Origin: Amphiura filiformis
Taxonomy: Eukaryota > Echinodermata > Ophiuroidea > Amphilepidida > Amphiuridae
NCBI RefSeq assembly: GCF_039555335.1
Contig: NC_092642.1
Location: 57,577,776 to 57,641,775 of the forward strand
Direction: 5' to 3'
Length of the DNA: 64,000 bases
Both the position numbers and the translations under genes were made by a program. Under the pieces are notes generated by a model, which was not told where the DNA came from, did no database searches, and worked only from the letters and a program-made list of their open reading frames with translations. Shown here one piece after another: positions 19,944-32,600 of the stretch (within the stretch, counting starts at the first letter, position 1; each line of letters starts with the position of its first letter).

Positions 19944-22691
19944 CCGTAATTTCTGGAATATAAGCCGCGGCTTATAATAAATACGTTATTTTTGGAGCCG
20001 CCGAAAGTCAGTGCGGCTTATACGGCGATGCGGCTTAGGCCAATGGAACTTGATTATTAGTTTCCGATTGGATGTTTGAAAAAAAGGACGAGGTCGCTAT
20101 TTCATTATTCATTATTCGGTCGCTTTTCATTATCCATTATGTCAACAAAATCAATGATTTTATGAACAGCTTTCTCCAAATTTAGGTTCCACACCAGTAC
20201 CAAAGTATATATTGTTGATGAAAGACCATCTCAAATGCTTAGATCATCTTTACAGACATTTTGCAACCGATTGAGAAAAGATTTGAATTTGTTTTCATTA
20301 AAATGAAAAGAAATTTGCAATTTTTGTAATCACTAGAAACATGATGAGGTAATCCTTAAATTTCCATTATTTCCTACATCCTCTACCCCTACAACTAAGA
20401 AAAACTGCTGATTATGATCAGCAGGGGATGTCAGACATTTTGAGAGTTTCAATTTTGATTATTTCCATTTTCAATTTTCAGATCATTGACTTTTTATGAA
20501 AATAATGAAAGTTTTGGTCAAATTGAAAAAGTGATGCGGGCGGTCAATAGGAAACTAACAATCGAGTTCCATTAGCCTTATACAGCAACGTTTGAAGCAG
20601 AAAAACACAACAAAAAAAAGCCCGACTCAACCGCGCGCTGGTGAGTGAGCCAATCGGCAAATTGTTCAAAGTCATCAACATCGTTTACCGTAATCCTCTT
20701 TTATGTCAGTTCATTCATGGAAATTTTAATTGACAGTCTCATTGATTGACTGACATGACTTGAGTATTATCCCCGGGAAATTATCAACAGACGCCGCCGT
20801 CATCCCCGTCCCAATTTAATCATGATCGCATTGATGGAATTATCATTCAATCATTCTCATAATTGTAGCGATTTATTAATAGAGGCCGTCAGCCTTTCGC
20901 CATCTTGTGGGTACAAATGATACGCGGGATTCTGCGCCGGACACTACTGGCGCGGGTCGCAGCTTGCCCCACGCAGCTGTTATCACGCATCACCACGGTG
21001 ATTTTGCTGTTCACGCATGGAGATCGAACGACAATCGCAGTCTGTACCCACAAGATGGCGGCATATGACGTCACACTGACGGCCTCTATAGAAAGTGTAA
21101 AAAAATTATTGTTAATTTTTCTTGCATTTTTAATTTCATTCTTGTACAATTGTGAAGTTTGAGTAAAAAAAAATATGGTTGTTCGTTTTTATTAATATTA
21201 TAAAAGTTTCATATCTGTCATGTTTGATCGATCCTTGAAAGCAAATTATGTAGGAGGCCTACCTCACTCATGCACTGGCGCGTTGGGCGTTGGCTCTCAT
21301 TCAGCCCTTAGCCAACTAGCAAATAACTTTCCATATTACTGGTAAAATGCTCCGTATTTTGTAGTAAATCACTGTACAACAAGAACAATTCACATTTTGT
21401 TTTCAAATAACTCCAAGAATGAATTGGCCATTAAATATCCACGAAAAGTTGAATTTCTGGTACCACACATCGGGTACTTTCCCCGTGTGCTTTCCCTCAT
21501 TACGGTAATTATTCATACACAACCGCGGGAACCCGGTTCTGCCCATGCGCACGTTGAAAGTAGACATTTTTGGTAAACAACTTTCTGGCGACCTTGTACT
21601 TCCCGGGTAGTCCCTCATTAAATATTCATAACTTCATTCATACTGACCGTGGGAAAGTATCAATTACACCATATTTAGAAACATGTTTACCTGGGCATTT
21701 GCCTCCTGGGTCCTGGGGGCCGGGGTGATGATCTCACCAGGCCACGTGTATTATTCATGTTGGTTCTGATTTTATTCTCTGAATATGGGTTTTGTTTCAT
21801 ACAATTATTTTTAAAGCAAGTTTATGGTCAAGAAGTTTATTTTTATAAAATTTGAGCAATTAAGGTTTTGTAATTTTTTGAAAAACTTTTCTTAACCATG
21901 CGATTAGCGATTCGATCAAATTGATAAACAATGTGGCGTGAAGGGAATCCCTGTGATGACGATCGACGTTTGAGATACGTTTTGATGGGGTTTCCGACTT
22001 GCTCATCAGGGCTAGCAGTAGCACATGGCTTAACGACCCCAAGACCCGGAAGATGGAGGATGCAACCTCGGGTATGCGTGTGTGATGGACTATTTCAGCT
22101 CAGAATTCGTCAATTATCATTGGTATTTTGAATACATAAAAATCATACAAGGATACGCTATCGCTACGGAATTGCTGAACTGGGATTATTTTATTAATTT
22201 GGACAGTACACAGACATTGAAGAACATTATTATTTGGAAGATAATGATTCGAGTACAATTATGTCATGGATGACACAGCGCGGTATTCCCCATGTTGATA
22301 CCATGCTTGAGGATCAAATAAAACGCTGACGTCAATGAAATTGACCCAATTAGTAAGTTAGGAACAACATTTAAACCATTTTGCTGATAAAATGTTGTCT
22401 GATGACATAAACTTTTATTTATTCTTAGACTTCCATTTATAGATGCACGAAATTGGTTTTAATATAATATTGGTTTACTTAAAACAAATAATTACCTCAC
22501 TCCTCAGTTTGCTTTGTAGCGCCACAATCGGGAAAATAGCGCATTACAGAAGAGTATGCATGTCAAAATCGGCCGTTAGGAATGCGGCTTATATGGTGAT
22601 GCGGCTTATACGCCGCCGTTTGAATCTTATTTTAGCATTTTTTTTTTTTTGCGGCTTATACTCCGTGCGGCCAATATTCCGGAAATTACGG
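19944..22691. mobile_element. 2.7-kb terminal-inverted-repeat element between the two genes
   Basis: CCGTAATTTCTGGAATATAAGCC at the left is complemented by GGCCAATATTCCGGAAATTACGG at the right. GCGGCTTATA motifs lie just inside both ends. No transposase frame is visible, so it is non-autonomous or decayed. It contains the nested MITE at 20880-21088. Confidence 0.75.
20880..21088. mobile_element. MITE with CGCCATCTTGTGGGTAC inner arms, copy 2
   Basis: TAGAGGCCGTCAG and CTGACGGCCTCTA termini, with inverted CGCCATCTTGTGGGTAC arms. It is nested inside the larger element at 19944-22691. Confidence 0.8.
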
Positions 22692-23564
22692 TTTATATTT
22701 GGGTCAAGTTAGTGCCGTTACGCTGACTTTCGTATTCGGCGAGGAGGACGATTTTGACCTCCTGGTTTGTTTACAAACAGAGAGGTAGACAAAAGACCGT
22801 TCCGCTTGTCCAAACACTCAAGTATCAGAACAGAAGGATGGTCCACAATAGCGTGATTCACGTAACATGAATAGGGATTAAAAAGCTGTCAAGTAGAACC
22901 ATGTGCTTCTTTTGTCCTATTTGCCATCAAGATTTCATATGGAAACAGTTCAGACCCAGAACAGGATCATATCAGAAATTAATATTTTGTTCTGGGTCTG
23001 ATTATTCGGACTTATGTCTGGTTCCATACAGCAATACGGCGTATTGCTGTCTGGTTAGCAGGTACGAATAATTCCGCGTGAATTGAGACGTCGGAGCCGG
23101 TCAAACACAGAGGACTACCCTACATCCCGTATCCTACTACATGTATCACTCAAACAAGCAAATCTCTTCACGAATTCACTCACCTTGCGATCCTATATCA
23201 TCAGTTGAAACAAACATCTAAGTTTCCAAAACAACTTTGTCATTCCTCAAAACTACAAGTAACTTCATTTATAAAAAATTGAAATCCTACTATTACCCGT
23301 TATTGAAAATTTTGTTCGATTTATGTCAACCAAAAGAACGCACAAGTCGAGTTCAGTTGACCAAAATGGTATCTGCTGCCTCCTGTCACCTCAGATATGA
23401 CGTCAGTATCAAGCTGCTTATTAAATATTCATGAAAAGGTCACAATCGGTGGATCGGATTGGTTGAAATCAACGCCACGTTTTTGACCTTACAGGGGTAA
23501 GAGATATGCATATTCATGTATGAAAACAGCGATGCGGATATAGTATCATCACCGGGACTGAGAA
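22692..23564. other. spacer upstream of the candidate KHDC4 start
   Basis: More CpG than its surroundings, with a hairpin CAGCAATACGGCGTATTGCTG near 23031. No TATA box is called. It is the probable KHDC4 promoter side if exon 23565-23641 is right. Confidence 0.35.
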
Positions 23565-23641
23565 ATGCGACATTTTCGATGTTTGTACCGGGAATTTCAG
23601 ACACGGAGACTCCGCGGAGATTTCTGCAAATTCGTCCAAAG
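23565..23641 (+). CDS. KHDC4: candidate KHDC4 first coding exon
   Basis: Found by phase only. The ATG at 23565 follows an in-frame TGA six bases upstream and reads [20 protein letters not shown]... to a donor CCAAAG|GTAACC. It ends with the two bases required by the next exon, giving [10 protein letters not shown]. The area is relatively CpG-rich. There is no similarity to the human N-terminus, so the real first exon may lie elsewhere, or translation may begin at ATG 26752. Confidence 0.35.
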
Positions 23642-26600
23642 GTAACCAAAGGGTTGGGGATCGCATTTTTAACTATCACTAAATGTTTCGGAATTGCGGT
23701 CGGCTAAAAAGTAGACAGTTCGGGGACTGTAATTGGTGTAGATGTCACATTTTGAACAGTGAGCGATTAAGTGACCAATTTGATGCTCAGTACAAGTGTT
23801 TATCTTTACTCAGGGTAATTTGGACTAGGGTCAAGTGAAGTATAGAAAACATATTTACAATGTATGTAGGTTTCCTTCACTGACCTGTTCTCGAAAAAAA
23901 AATTCAAATTTCTATGTAAATTATATGCATTGTGTTTGGGCCCTGGTCTCCGCGAATTTTGCTGACTAGCAGTACTACTGTTACTGTTTTTTATCCATTT
24001 GCATCCGAAAGATGAGGCTATATTTACCCACAAATCCATGCACATGGTACTTAACAGTTATTTTTATTATTACGGACCTATTTTCAGATGTTGACTTCTA
24101 AGGGAAATTTCCCTGAAGCCGACGAAAGTGAATGATTTCTGACAATGAAAAATCTGATTGATGCATCAAAGTGCAGTGCAGCAAAACGCATAGCCGGACA
24201 GACAGATTGAGCTTGTGAAATTAGAATATTAGATCTATAGAAAGTTTTCTGGTCAAAGATAAAAAACAAATTTTCTGGTCATTGTAAGTCAAATTTATGA
24301 GGTAAAATGAAAGAAAACTCACTTACTATCTTAGCCTCTTAAAACTGTGGTGTTCTATGGGGGATTTAATTTAGTCATAATAAGGCCAAAAAAATATATA
24401 TTGTTGTGTTGCCCTCAAGTGGAAAAATGGGAAATTTGGGTAGGACGGTCGGATTATTATTATTTTTTTTTATTTTTATTTTTTTTAAACCTTCAGTTTT
24501 TAAAAATCCCCTCAAATATTAAATAATGCTTGTTCAATTAGAGGACATTTGTCAATTTTGACTTCTGGATACCTGTTAGACAACAATTAAAGACTAGTCT
24601 TAAAATAATATATTAATTTTAAGTGTAAAACATTGAGTTTTTGAACAAATCTGTAAAATCATCGTTCAAAAAAAAAAAAAAAAATTGCGACCCTGATTTT
24701 TCAGGATTTAGGGTAGGACGGTTGAGGGCAACACAACAATTTTTTTTTTTTTTGCCTTATGACTTTAATTCAAACTTGCTCTGTTCAAGCCTCGAAATAA
24801 GCAGGCACCCAGGAGCCATTTACCCAATGGTCATAACATTTTGGCTCCTGGTCCACACAAAATCAAGTGAACCAGGCTCTACATTTAATCAAACATTAGA
24901 GCCTGGTTGTTAAACCAGTTTTTGTATTTCACATGTACAATTAAATTAAAATCTAAATGACTCCTAGCTCTTTAAAAATGGCTTCTGGTTCACTAGATAA
25001 TCGCAGGACCAGGAGCCACCTTTTCCAAATGTGTGGCTCCTGGTCCAGATCTGCTTATTTCGAGACTTGGCTCTGTTGTCCTATATAAAAACACAATGAA
25101 TTTGGCTGAATCCAATTATTGTGTAAAACTAGTCCAAAAAATCTGGTTTGGAAAAAATTGACCAAATAAGATTGATCATATATAATTATGGCTTTAATTA
25201 CAAACCACTATATATTTTCTTCTTCTTTTTCAGGGAGCATTTTGCTGCTAAGCCTTTGATAATTAATGATACCTACCTGATTTGCAAGGAGTGACAGAAA
25301 TTTATTTTTTTACAAAAAGTGGCCATTGGCGTGAAGCCAACAACTGTATAAAATGTATTCTATGGAGTAAGTAAAGATTTGTGTACATGTAGATATAACT
25401 ATTTTCTAATCAGTAATTGATTTGACCAAGTACATTCTTAAACCTGTACTGTAAGCAGTGATCATTACAAATGTAGCCTGCATGTAGTATTTAATCGGGG
25501 CTCAATTTTGTTGCACTTTGCATGAATCAAATTGATTCTCACCTGGCGAGAATCAAGTGAGAATCCACTGATCATCGTAACTTACTGCGTCCCTACAGAA
25601 TGGATATGATTTGGGCAGATAGGAGAATCATCGCTAGAATTTATTTTCTGATTCTCACCGAATTTGAGGCCTTGATAGTACCGTATTGGTCCGAGTATAG
25701 TCCCACCCGTTTTTTATGTGAAAACTTTTCACAATTGGGGGTGGGATTATACTCGAATTTCAAGATGCTAGATTTTTGCTAGATGCTAGGATCATTCAAA
25801 TTCAATGCATTTTGAAATCATTAATAGAGTATGACATGAATACAAATTATCAATTTTCATATTAAAAATACAAAATATCTTGAAATTTTTTTTTTTTTTT
25901 TTTTTTTTAGGTCAACCATGAATGATCCTAGCATCTAGGTCTAGGTACATTCCAAAACCGAAAAAAAACCATTTTTTTTTTTTTTTTTTTACAATTTCTG
26001 AAATTTTTCGAAAAATGGGGGGTGGGATTATACTCGAACGTGGGACTATACTCGGACGAATACGGTAATACAAATTCTGAATGGAGCAAATTAATGTAAA
26101 TCTACATATCATTGTAGCAGTGGAGAGTTTTGGCTTGGGAGATATATATTTTGTAAATGGCCAATATTTTGAGTGGAAATGAGCTTGCCTGACGAAGTTT
26201 TACTGGGCCATTTCCTGATGAACGCTGAACTTGTCAAAATGGAGCAATACTGGTCATATATTTCCTCTGGCGCCTGGACAGCTCTGGACGTGTAATTCTG
26301 GTTGGATCCAGGTGTAAAAACTCGGTAACCGTAGGGTAAAAATCGCTCAGCGCCTGCTTGTTTCCAGGCTTGGGTACCGGTTTATATTTTCAATAAATAG
26401 CACTGCTACATTGCACATAACTGTTTGGAGACCATTAAATAAAAAAATAAGTGCAAATTTTACACTCTACTTTGACTTTATCCCTGGTGATACTTGTAAT
26501 CCAGGTACCGCCCGTAAATTACATAGGGTACAAAATTACCCGAAAATAACAGGTTTAGCTCTTACCAAGGCTCTGATGGCATTGAAATGCTAGGTGCTAC

Positions 26601-29600
26601 ATATAGGCCTTGTTTCAAATGCCCTTTCTCCTGCATTTCTCCCCTAATTTAGTCTTCTGTTATGTGTGACATTGAAATAACTTAACCCTGTATTTTGATT
26701 TTTTTTTAAAGGACCAAGCGTAAGAGCAAGTGGGACACACCAACCAACAGCATGCACGGCTCTCTACTAGGCTACCCTGGGGACCCAGCTCAGTCAGCCA
26801 GTAGTCTAGAGGCAGCGTCTGCTGCTGCTGCCAAGATCAATGCCATGCTTATTGCCAAAGGGAAACTCAAGCTTCCGCAAGCTAGTAATGTCACAACGGC
26901 TAGTGTTAGTACTACTAGCATCAACAAGCCAAAGGTAAGGTGTGCTCTTATGGATACATTTGTCTGACAGCTTACCCTGTAGCCATCATCTTATTGTGAC
27001 ATGCAATATGGATGTAACCAAGCTATAATGAAAGACAAAGATAAAAAGACTAGTTTGCGTCTGACGTCATCTGTCAATCAAACTCAGAGCACGGTTTGTT
27101 TACAAGTGTCGTGATGATATGACTTGCTGAACACGGCGGTAAAACCGGGCGCCTTATTGTTAATGTTGCAACATCAAACATACAAACCATCTCAAAAGTT
27201 AGGTCTTACTAGTAGGAAACTTTCTTTGGCGAAGGCACCATGCCCACAATGCCTAGAAAAGTTGCTTTTTGCCTTGTAAGAGTACGTAATTTTTCGCCAT
27301 TCACTGCTATTCCTTTTTTCCGATCGGCACCAGCCAGATGAATCGACCTTCCTTATACGCGCTATTAGCCAATCAAGGATCGTAGAGAATTTGATTGACA
27401 GTGACGTCAGACGCAAACTAGTCTTTTTATCTTTGTCTTTCATTATAAATGATTTTGAGATATTATCTAATAGACAATAATAGTATTCTACTTCCTCTGT
27501 ATTTTATTGTTCTGAACAGTACTAAAAAGACAATATTTATGGAACCGTACATTCAGTTGTGATTGAGTTTTCAGTGTAATAAAGCTTTGAAGCTTTTTTT
27601 ATTTTCCTCGTCAAACGGCTCATTTGGCAGAATGAAAAGGAGCGTACAAATGTAATATAATTTCAACAACTCTTCCTTTACCTTTGTACAGGAGTCAACT
27701 GTTGTTAATGATTTAGGAATGTTTCTTGGGGATGATTTCAAGTGACCTCCACTTGAAATGAGTCTGATATTTATTCCTAGCTATTATGTAAAAAGAGACA
27801 CACACAGATAGCAGCCGACAAGTGCATCCGTTTGATATGGAATGGATGTACACATATGAACTATCCAAACAGGTTGATCAAGAATTACAATTTCACCATC
27901 ATTTCTTTCTCCATGTATACACAGGAAAAGAAAGATAAGAAAGATGAGCCAGTTATAGCTGAGGTAGAGATTAATGATGTCCCTATTCAATGTAGAAATT
28001 TACTTACAAGAGGATCTACACAAGATGAGGTAAGCCTTATTATATAGTACATTGTCTCGTCTCAAGTTGAGAGTGCTGTCAGTGCGTTTACATGGTTGCG
28101 TCGCCTTTCTACGCATGTGTACACCCGCAGGATAATGTGAGGGCAGCGATTCAAAATTGCCACAGCAAAATACGCCCATGATGTTCCTCTCAACTTCAGT
28201 ACCTTGTGTCTTTGTAGAATATATAAAAAATGGGTAAAGTTGGGTACAGTTCATTTTAAATCAACCTGTATGGTTTATAGTACTTATATTGTTGAATGTG
28301 ATTTCCTTATACAGATCAGTAAGAACACAGGAGCTGCAGTGTCAACAAGAGGCAGATTTATGTCTTTTGAAGATAGAGCTAAAAATAATATGGGGTAAGT
28401 GTCCCAATTACATTCTCCACTACTATACATGTTCAACTATCCATCAACAGTCAAAGTAGCTTTGCTTTGTATGCTGTGAATTCTTGCATATTCATGAGGG
28501 CCGATCACTTGATCGTGTGTGTCTAACAATCACGCCAGTGTTGTATGCCTTTGCATATACAGTACTCGATGGTGTTGCATTTTTTTGCGTTTGCGCGAAA
28601 GACAACAAAAGGCCATAAAAATATGCGGTGCATAGCAGTTTAGTCTGTCGACACTTCATGGAGCGATCAGCCCTCATTATCGGGTGATGCTGAGACTTTG
28701 ACTGTTTGTGGTTAGTCTGAGAGAATGTCACAGACTACTACACTGTACTAGTCTGTGACATTCTCTCATTCATGAAACTCGGATTAGTTTGATTTTCAAT
28801 TTCTAGAATTTTTACAAAGTTTAGGTCTTGTAATTCTTGATATGTATCAAGGAAAACCTTGCCTTGTGCTATTTTTATCGTTCGGCAACCTAATCTGCAC
28901 AGGAACTAATAAAATGAAATAGTGAAATTCTTGTGTGCCTAGCGGAAAATGGAATGCCACAGTTGAACAACATGCCAATGCATCAGTGTGCCTACTGGAA
29001 AATGGATGGCTCCAGTTGAAAAAAATGCCAATGCATCAGTGTGCCTACTGGAAAATGGAAGGCCCCAGTTAAAAAATGCCAATGCATCATTGTGCCTACT
29101 GAAAAAGGGAATGCTCCAGTTGAAAAAAATCCCAATGCATCAGTGTGTGTGCCTACTGAAAAATGCAATGCTCCAGTTGAAAAAAATGACAATGCGTCAG
29201 TGTGCATACTGAATAATTGAATGCTGTGTCTGAAAAAAAAAAAGGTAATGCATCTACAAAGCACAAAATATATTGTTACATTTAACAAATGAACATGGAA
29301 TATTGATCAATTTGTAACATTCAAAAAGTTTCAATAATTTGTACACCTTGAAAATGCATGGGCTTTGAGCTGTACTAAAAGTATATTCTCTCTCATCCTA
29401 CAGGGAAAGACCATTGTATCTATGTGTGCAGGGACAGACCAAAGAAAGTGTAGATCGTAAGTACAGCATTTGTCATGTATTTCTGTAAGTTTTATATTAT
29501 TTTAATAAATAATTTTGAATAACAATGTACACATTTTGTGTCATAGGTGACAATTTGATCTGTTTATAACAGGTTGTCATCAAATGTTACTCAAGTTTTG

Positions 29601-32600
29601 TTAATTTGACCAGTGTGTGGCAATTTCTACTGTTGTGTTTAGATAGATAAAAGGTTAATGATTGAGAACGCAGTTCGTTTCATATAAATTAATGCTACCC
29701 AGAGGAGGCTTAAAGGCATTCCTACAATGCACTATGATTGGGAAATTTGATCAATATAACCTAATTTTAAAGGCAAAGTCCCCATTGCCACACACACAAA
29801 ATGGTCATTTTAAAACTGCAGCCAACGAGCTAATATTTGAGACTTATGACTGATATTTGATTTTCTTTTCTTTCTTGACAGGAAACATTCATATTGTCCC
29901 ACTGCATTTATTTTATTCCTAAGTCTCGATGTTTTGAATGTTAAATAATAGGATGAAAACATCAGATATTTGCACACAATCCCAATGCAAGGTATAATCA
30001 ACTGTACCACATGTGTATAAAAGCCAGACATACAAGGTCAGAAACCCCATTGGGTTGTGGGAATGTCTTTAAACATCCTCTGGCTACCAATTGTCTTGAA
30101 AAGGAGTCCTTGGGTGATAAGACTCATAGTGTCAACCAATGGAACAAGTTATGGTGTGTATTCCTTTAATTTCAGAAGATTTATTCATTTGACCTGAGGG
30201 TTCAATATATGTGTTGAGAATTCTTCAGGTGAACTGTTAAAAACATTGATCCAGTGGAAAAATGAAATCCAATCATATATGTATCTATTTGTAGGTGCTG
30301 TGTTTAGAATAAAGCAAATTATAGGCGACAACATCAAACCCAAAGGACGTGGCAAGAGTCGATTCAGTAGCCCTATACCAGGAGCAGTAACAACACCTAT
30401 AACAACACAAGCAGGGGGATTGACAGCTGTACCCCCTCCTGTTGGATTAAGTCAACCACCCCCTCCATTGATGTCACTACCTACACAGCCTACACAATCA
30501 CTACCATCAGGGGTAAGTCACAGTTTGATCGAGAAATCTATCTACTATCCACGATGACACGATAGCTAATGTGTGAATAGTCGTAGCGTCTTCAGTTTTA
30601 AGACGCAGCAAAACAATTTTTTAGATTGTCCCGTTTGGCTTCAATTTAGCTTGGCTAACATTTATGTATCTTAGCTGAAGTGTTTGCTTACTTTTAACCG
30701 GAAACACAGGCGCTGAAATACAAATTCCGACCATATTATGAGTCCGTTTAATTCTGCAACCTTGTTTGATCAAAGATGTTTTGACAACTGCCAACTGCGT
30801 CGGTGATTAAAGATTTGAGAAAATCCAGTGCTGGGCAAATCAATCCATCTCCCGATTTGCAAAGGTTGACTTGTCATTGCAAACTGATGGTGATACCCTT
30901 CCGGTTCTTGAACATGTGAGCCCAGCACTACACATGTTGATCACCTATTTACAATGGGGACTGTGCGATGTCTGGCGATCACTCGAGAAAAATTGGCACA
31001 AAATGATGTTTTTCGTGAGTAAAGTCATGATGAATCGATGAAGGAATGTAGCACATGGTGTCACTAATATGTCAAGAATAATATCCTCATATTTTTGAGA
31101 CAATAATTAACTTGAGGAAGAAGTTTTTATTCATATGCATGATATTGGGACCTGCATGCCAACCGTGTACATGTACCAAACAAGGTACGTTACATGAGCG
31201 CAAATCATTCCACGTTCTAACTTTCGTATCACAAGCTATCGGTTGTTTTTTGAATAAGTCACAGTGGGTAGAGGGCAGAGTTCCTTGTGTTGTTAGAATT
31301 ATGAGTGATGTGGACCCATGGATGGAAACAAGTAGTGGTTACTTTCTTGAATAAGGGTAATGGTAGATACAAACTATCAGGAGTCTACCAGTGTTGTTGT
31401 TTGATTGGCCATAGGTCCCCTCCTGGGGGTTGGGTCAGTCAGTAGGATTCAATGGGATTCAATTTCTTAAAAGGTCGTAGCCAAAAATAAATTGTCCAAA
31501 TAGGTGTGAATTGTGCAATAGTCAATTTTCTATTACATTCACATACAGCTACCATGTAAATACTAATAATCGTGAGCGTAGGGACGGACAGTGGAGGTAA
31601 TAGAATAGGATAATTAAGAATTGGTGGGTTATCAAAATATTCACTTTTTGTTTGAATTCTTTTCAGCATTTTATTCAAGAGAAAATTTTTGTTGGTCTGG
31701 AGCATGTGCATCCTTCTTTTGTAGTCAAAGACAAAATCTATGGTCCATCGGTGAGTATTATTTATAAATGTGTTTTGTAGCTTTCTTAATGATTACTTAA
31801 TGATGCCTTTTCTTGTCTATGAGTGCAGTAAAGCACATTATTTTACTATGGAAAAAAAGTTGGGCATGAAACTGATTAAAAGAACTGGTGAGACTTGCTG
31901 TCACAAGAATTATATGAATAAAATAAGACAATTTAAAACCCTAGCTATATATAACTGTGTTGAAAGTGATTCTATTTTATTCATTATTCCATATTGTTTC
32001 AGGGTTCATTCCTGCAACACATACGAAATGAAACCGGCGCAACAGTAACTTTACGAGGGCGAGGCTCAGGGTTCTTGGAGCCTACGTCAGGTCGTGAGGC
32101 ATTTGAGGCACTCTACCTTCATGTCACACATCCAAAGATGGAAGGTCTTCAAGCAGCAAAGAAATTATGTGAAAATCTCATACAAACAGTAAGTTGCTCA
32201 GTTTCAGAAAATATTTGGGGGAATTGGGTCTCAACCATTGCCTGAAAAAGGAATAAAAATTTATATAGCGCCTTTCACATGTATCAAAGCGCTTTACATT
32301 TATTCCGCCGTCGTTAGAATATGTCAGCTGCCATACAATGCCCAAGGCATGCTCATACCTTTAGGCGGCGCTCAATGGACAATATCCCTAACAGCTCCCC
32401 ATTTCACCCCTGGGTAGAGAGAGGCAAGTGAGGTAAAGTGCCTTGCCCAAGTGCACAACACGATGGCATCGCCGGGGCTAGACTCGGAACCCTCCGATTG
32501 CGAGGTAGAGCCTGTACCGCTGCGCCACCATGCCCCCACACGACACGGTAATATAAGTAACTTGAGTATCATTGACCTCTTCCAAGTGGCACTGTAGAAT

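Noticed and set aside
23516..23707. Frame starting MYENSDADIVSSP as KHDC4 first exon
   Set aside because: It would reach the donor at 23641 in phase 0, and joining to exon 26712 then gives an immediate stop. Only the alternative frame from ATG 23565 fits.
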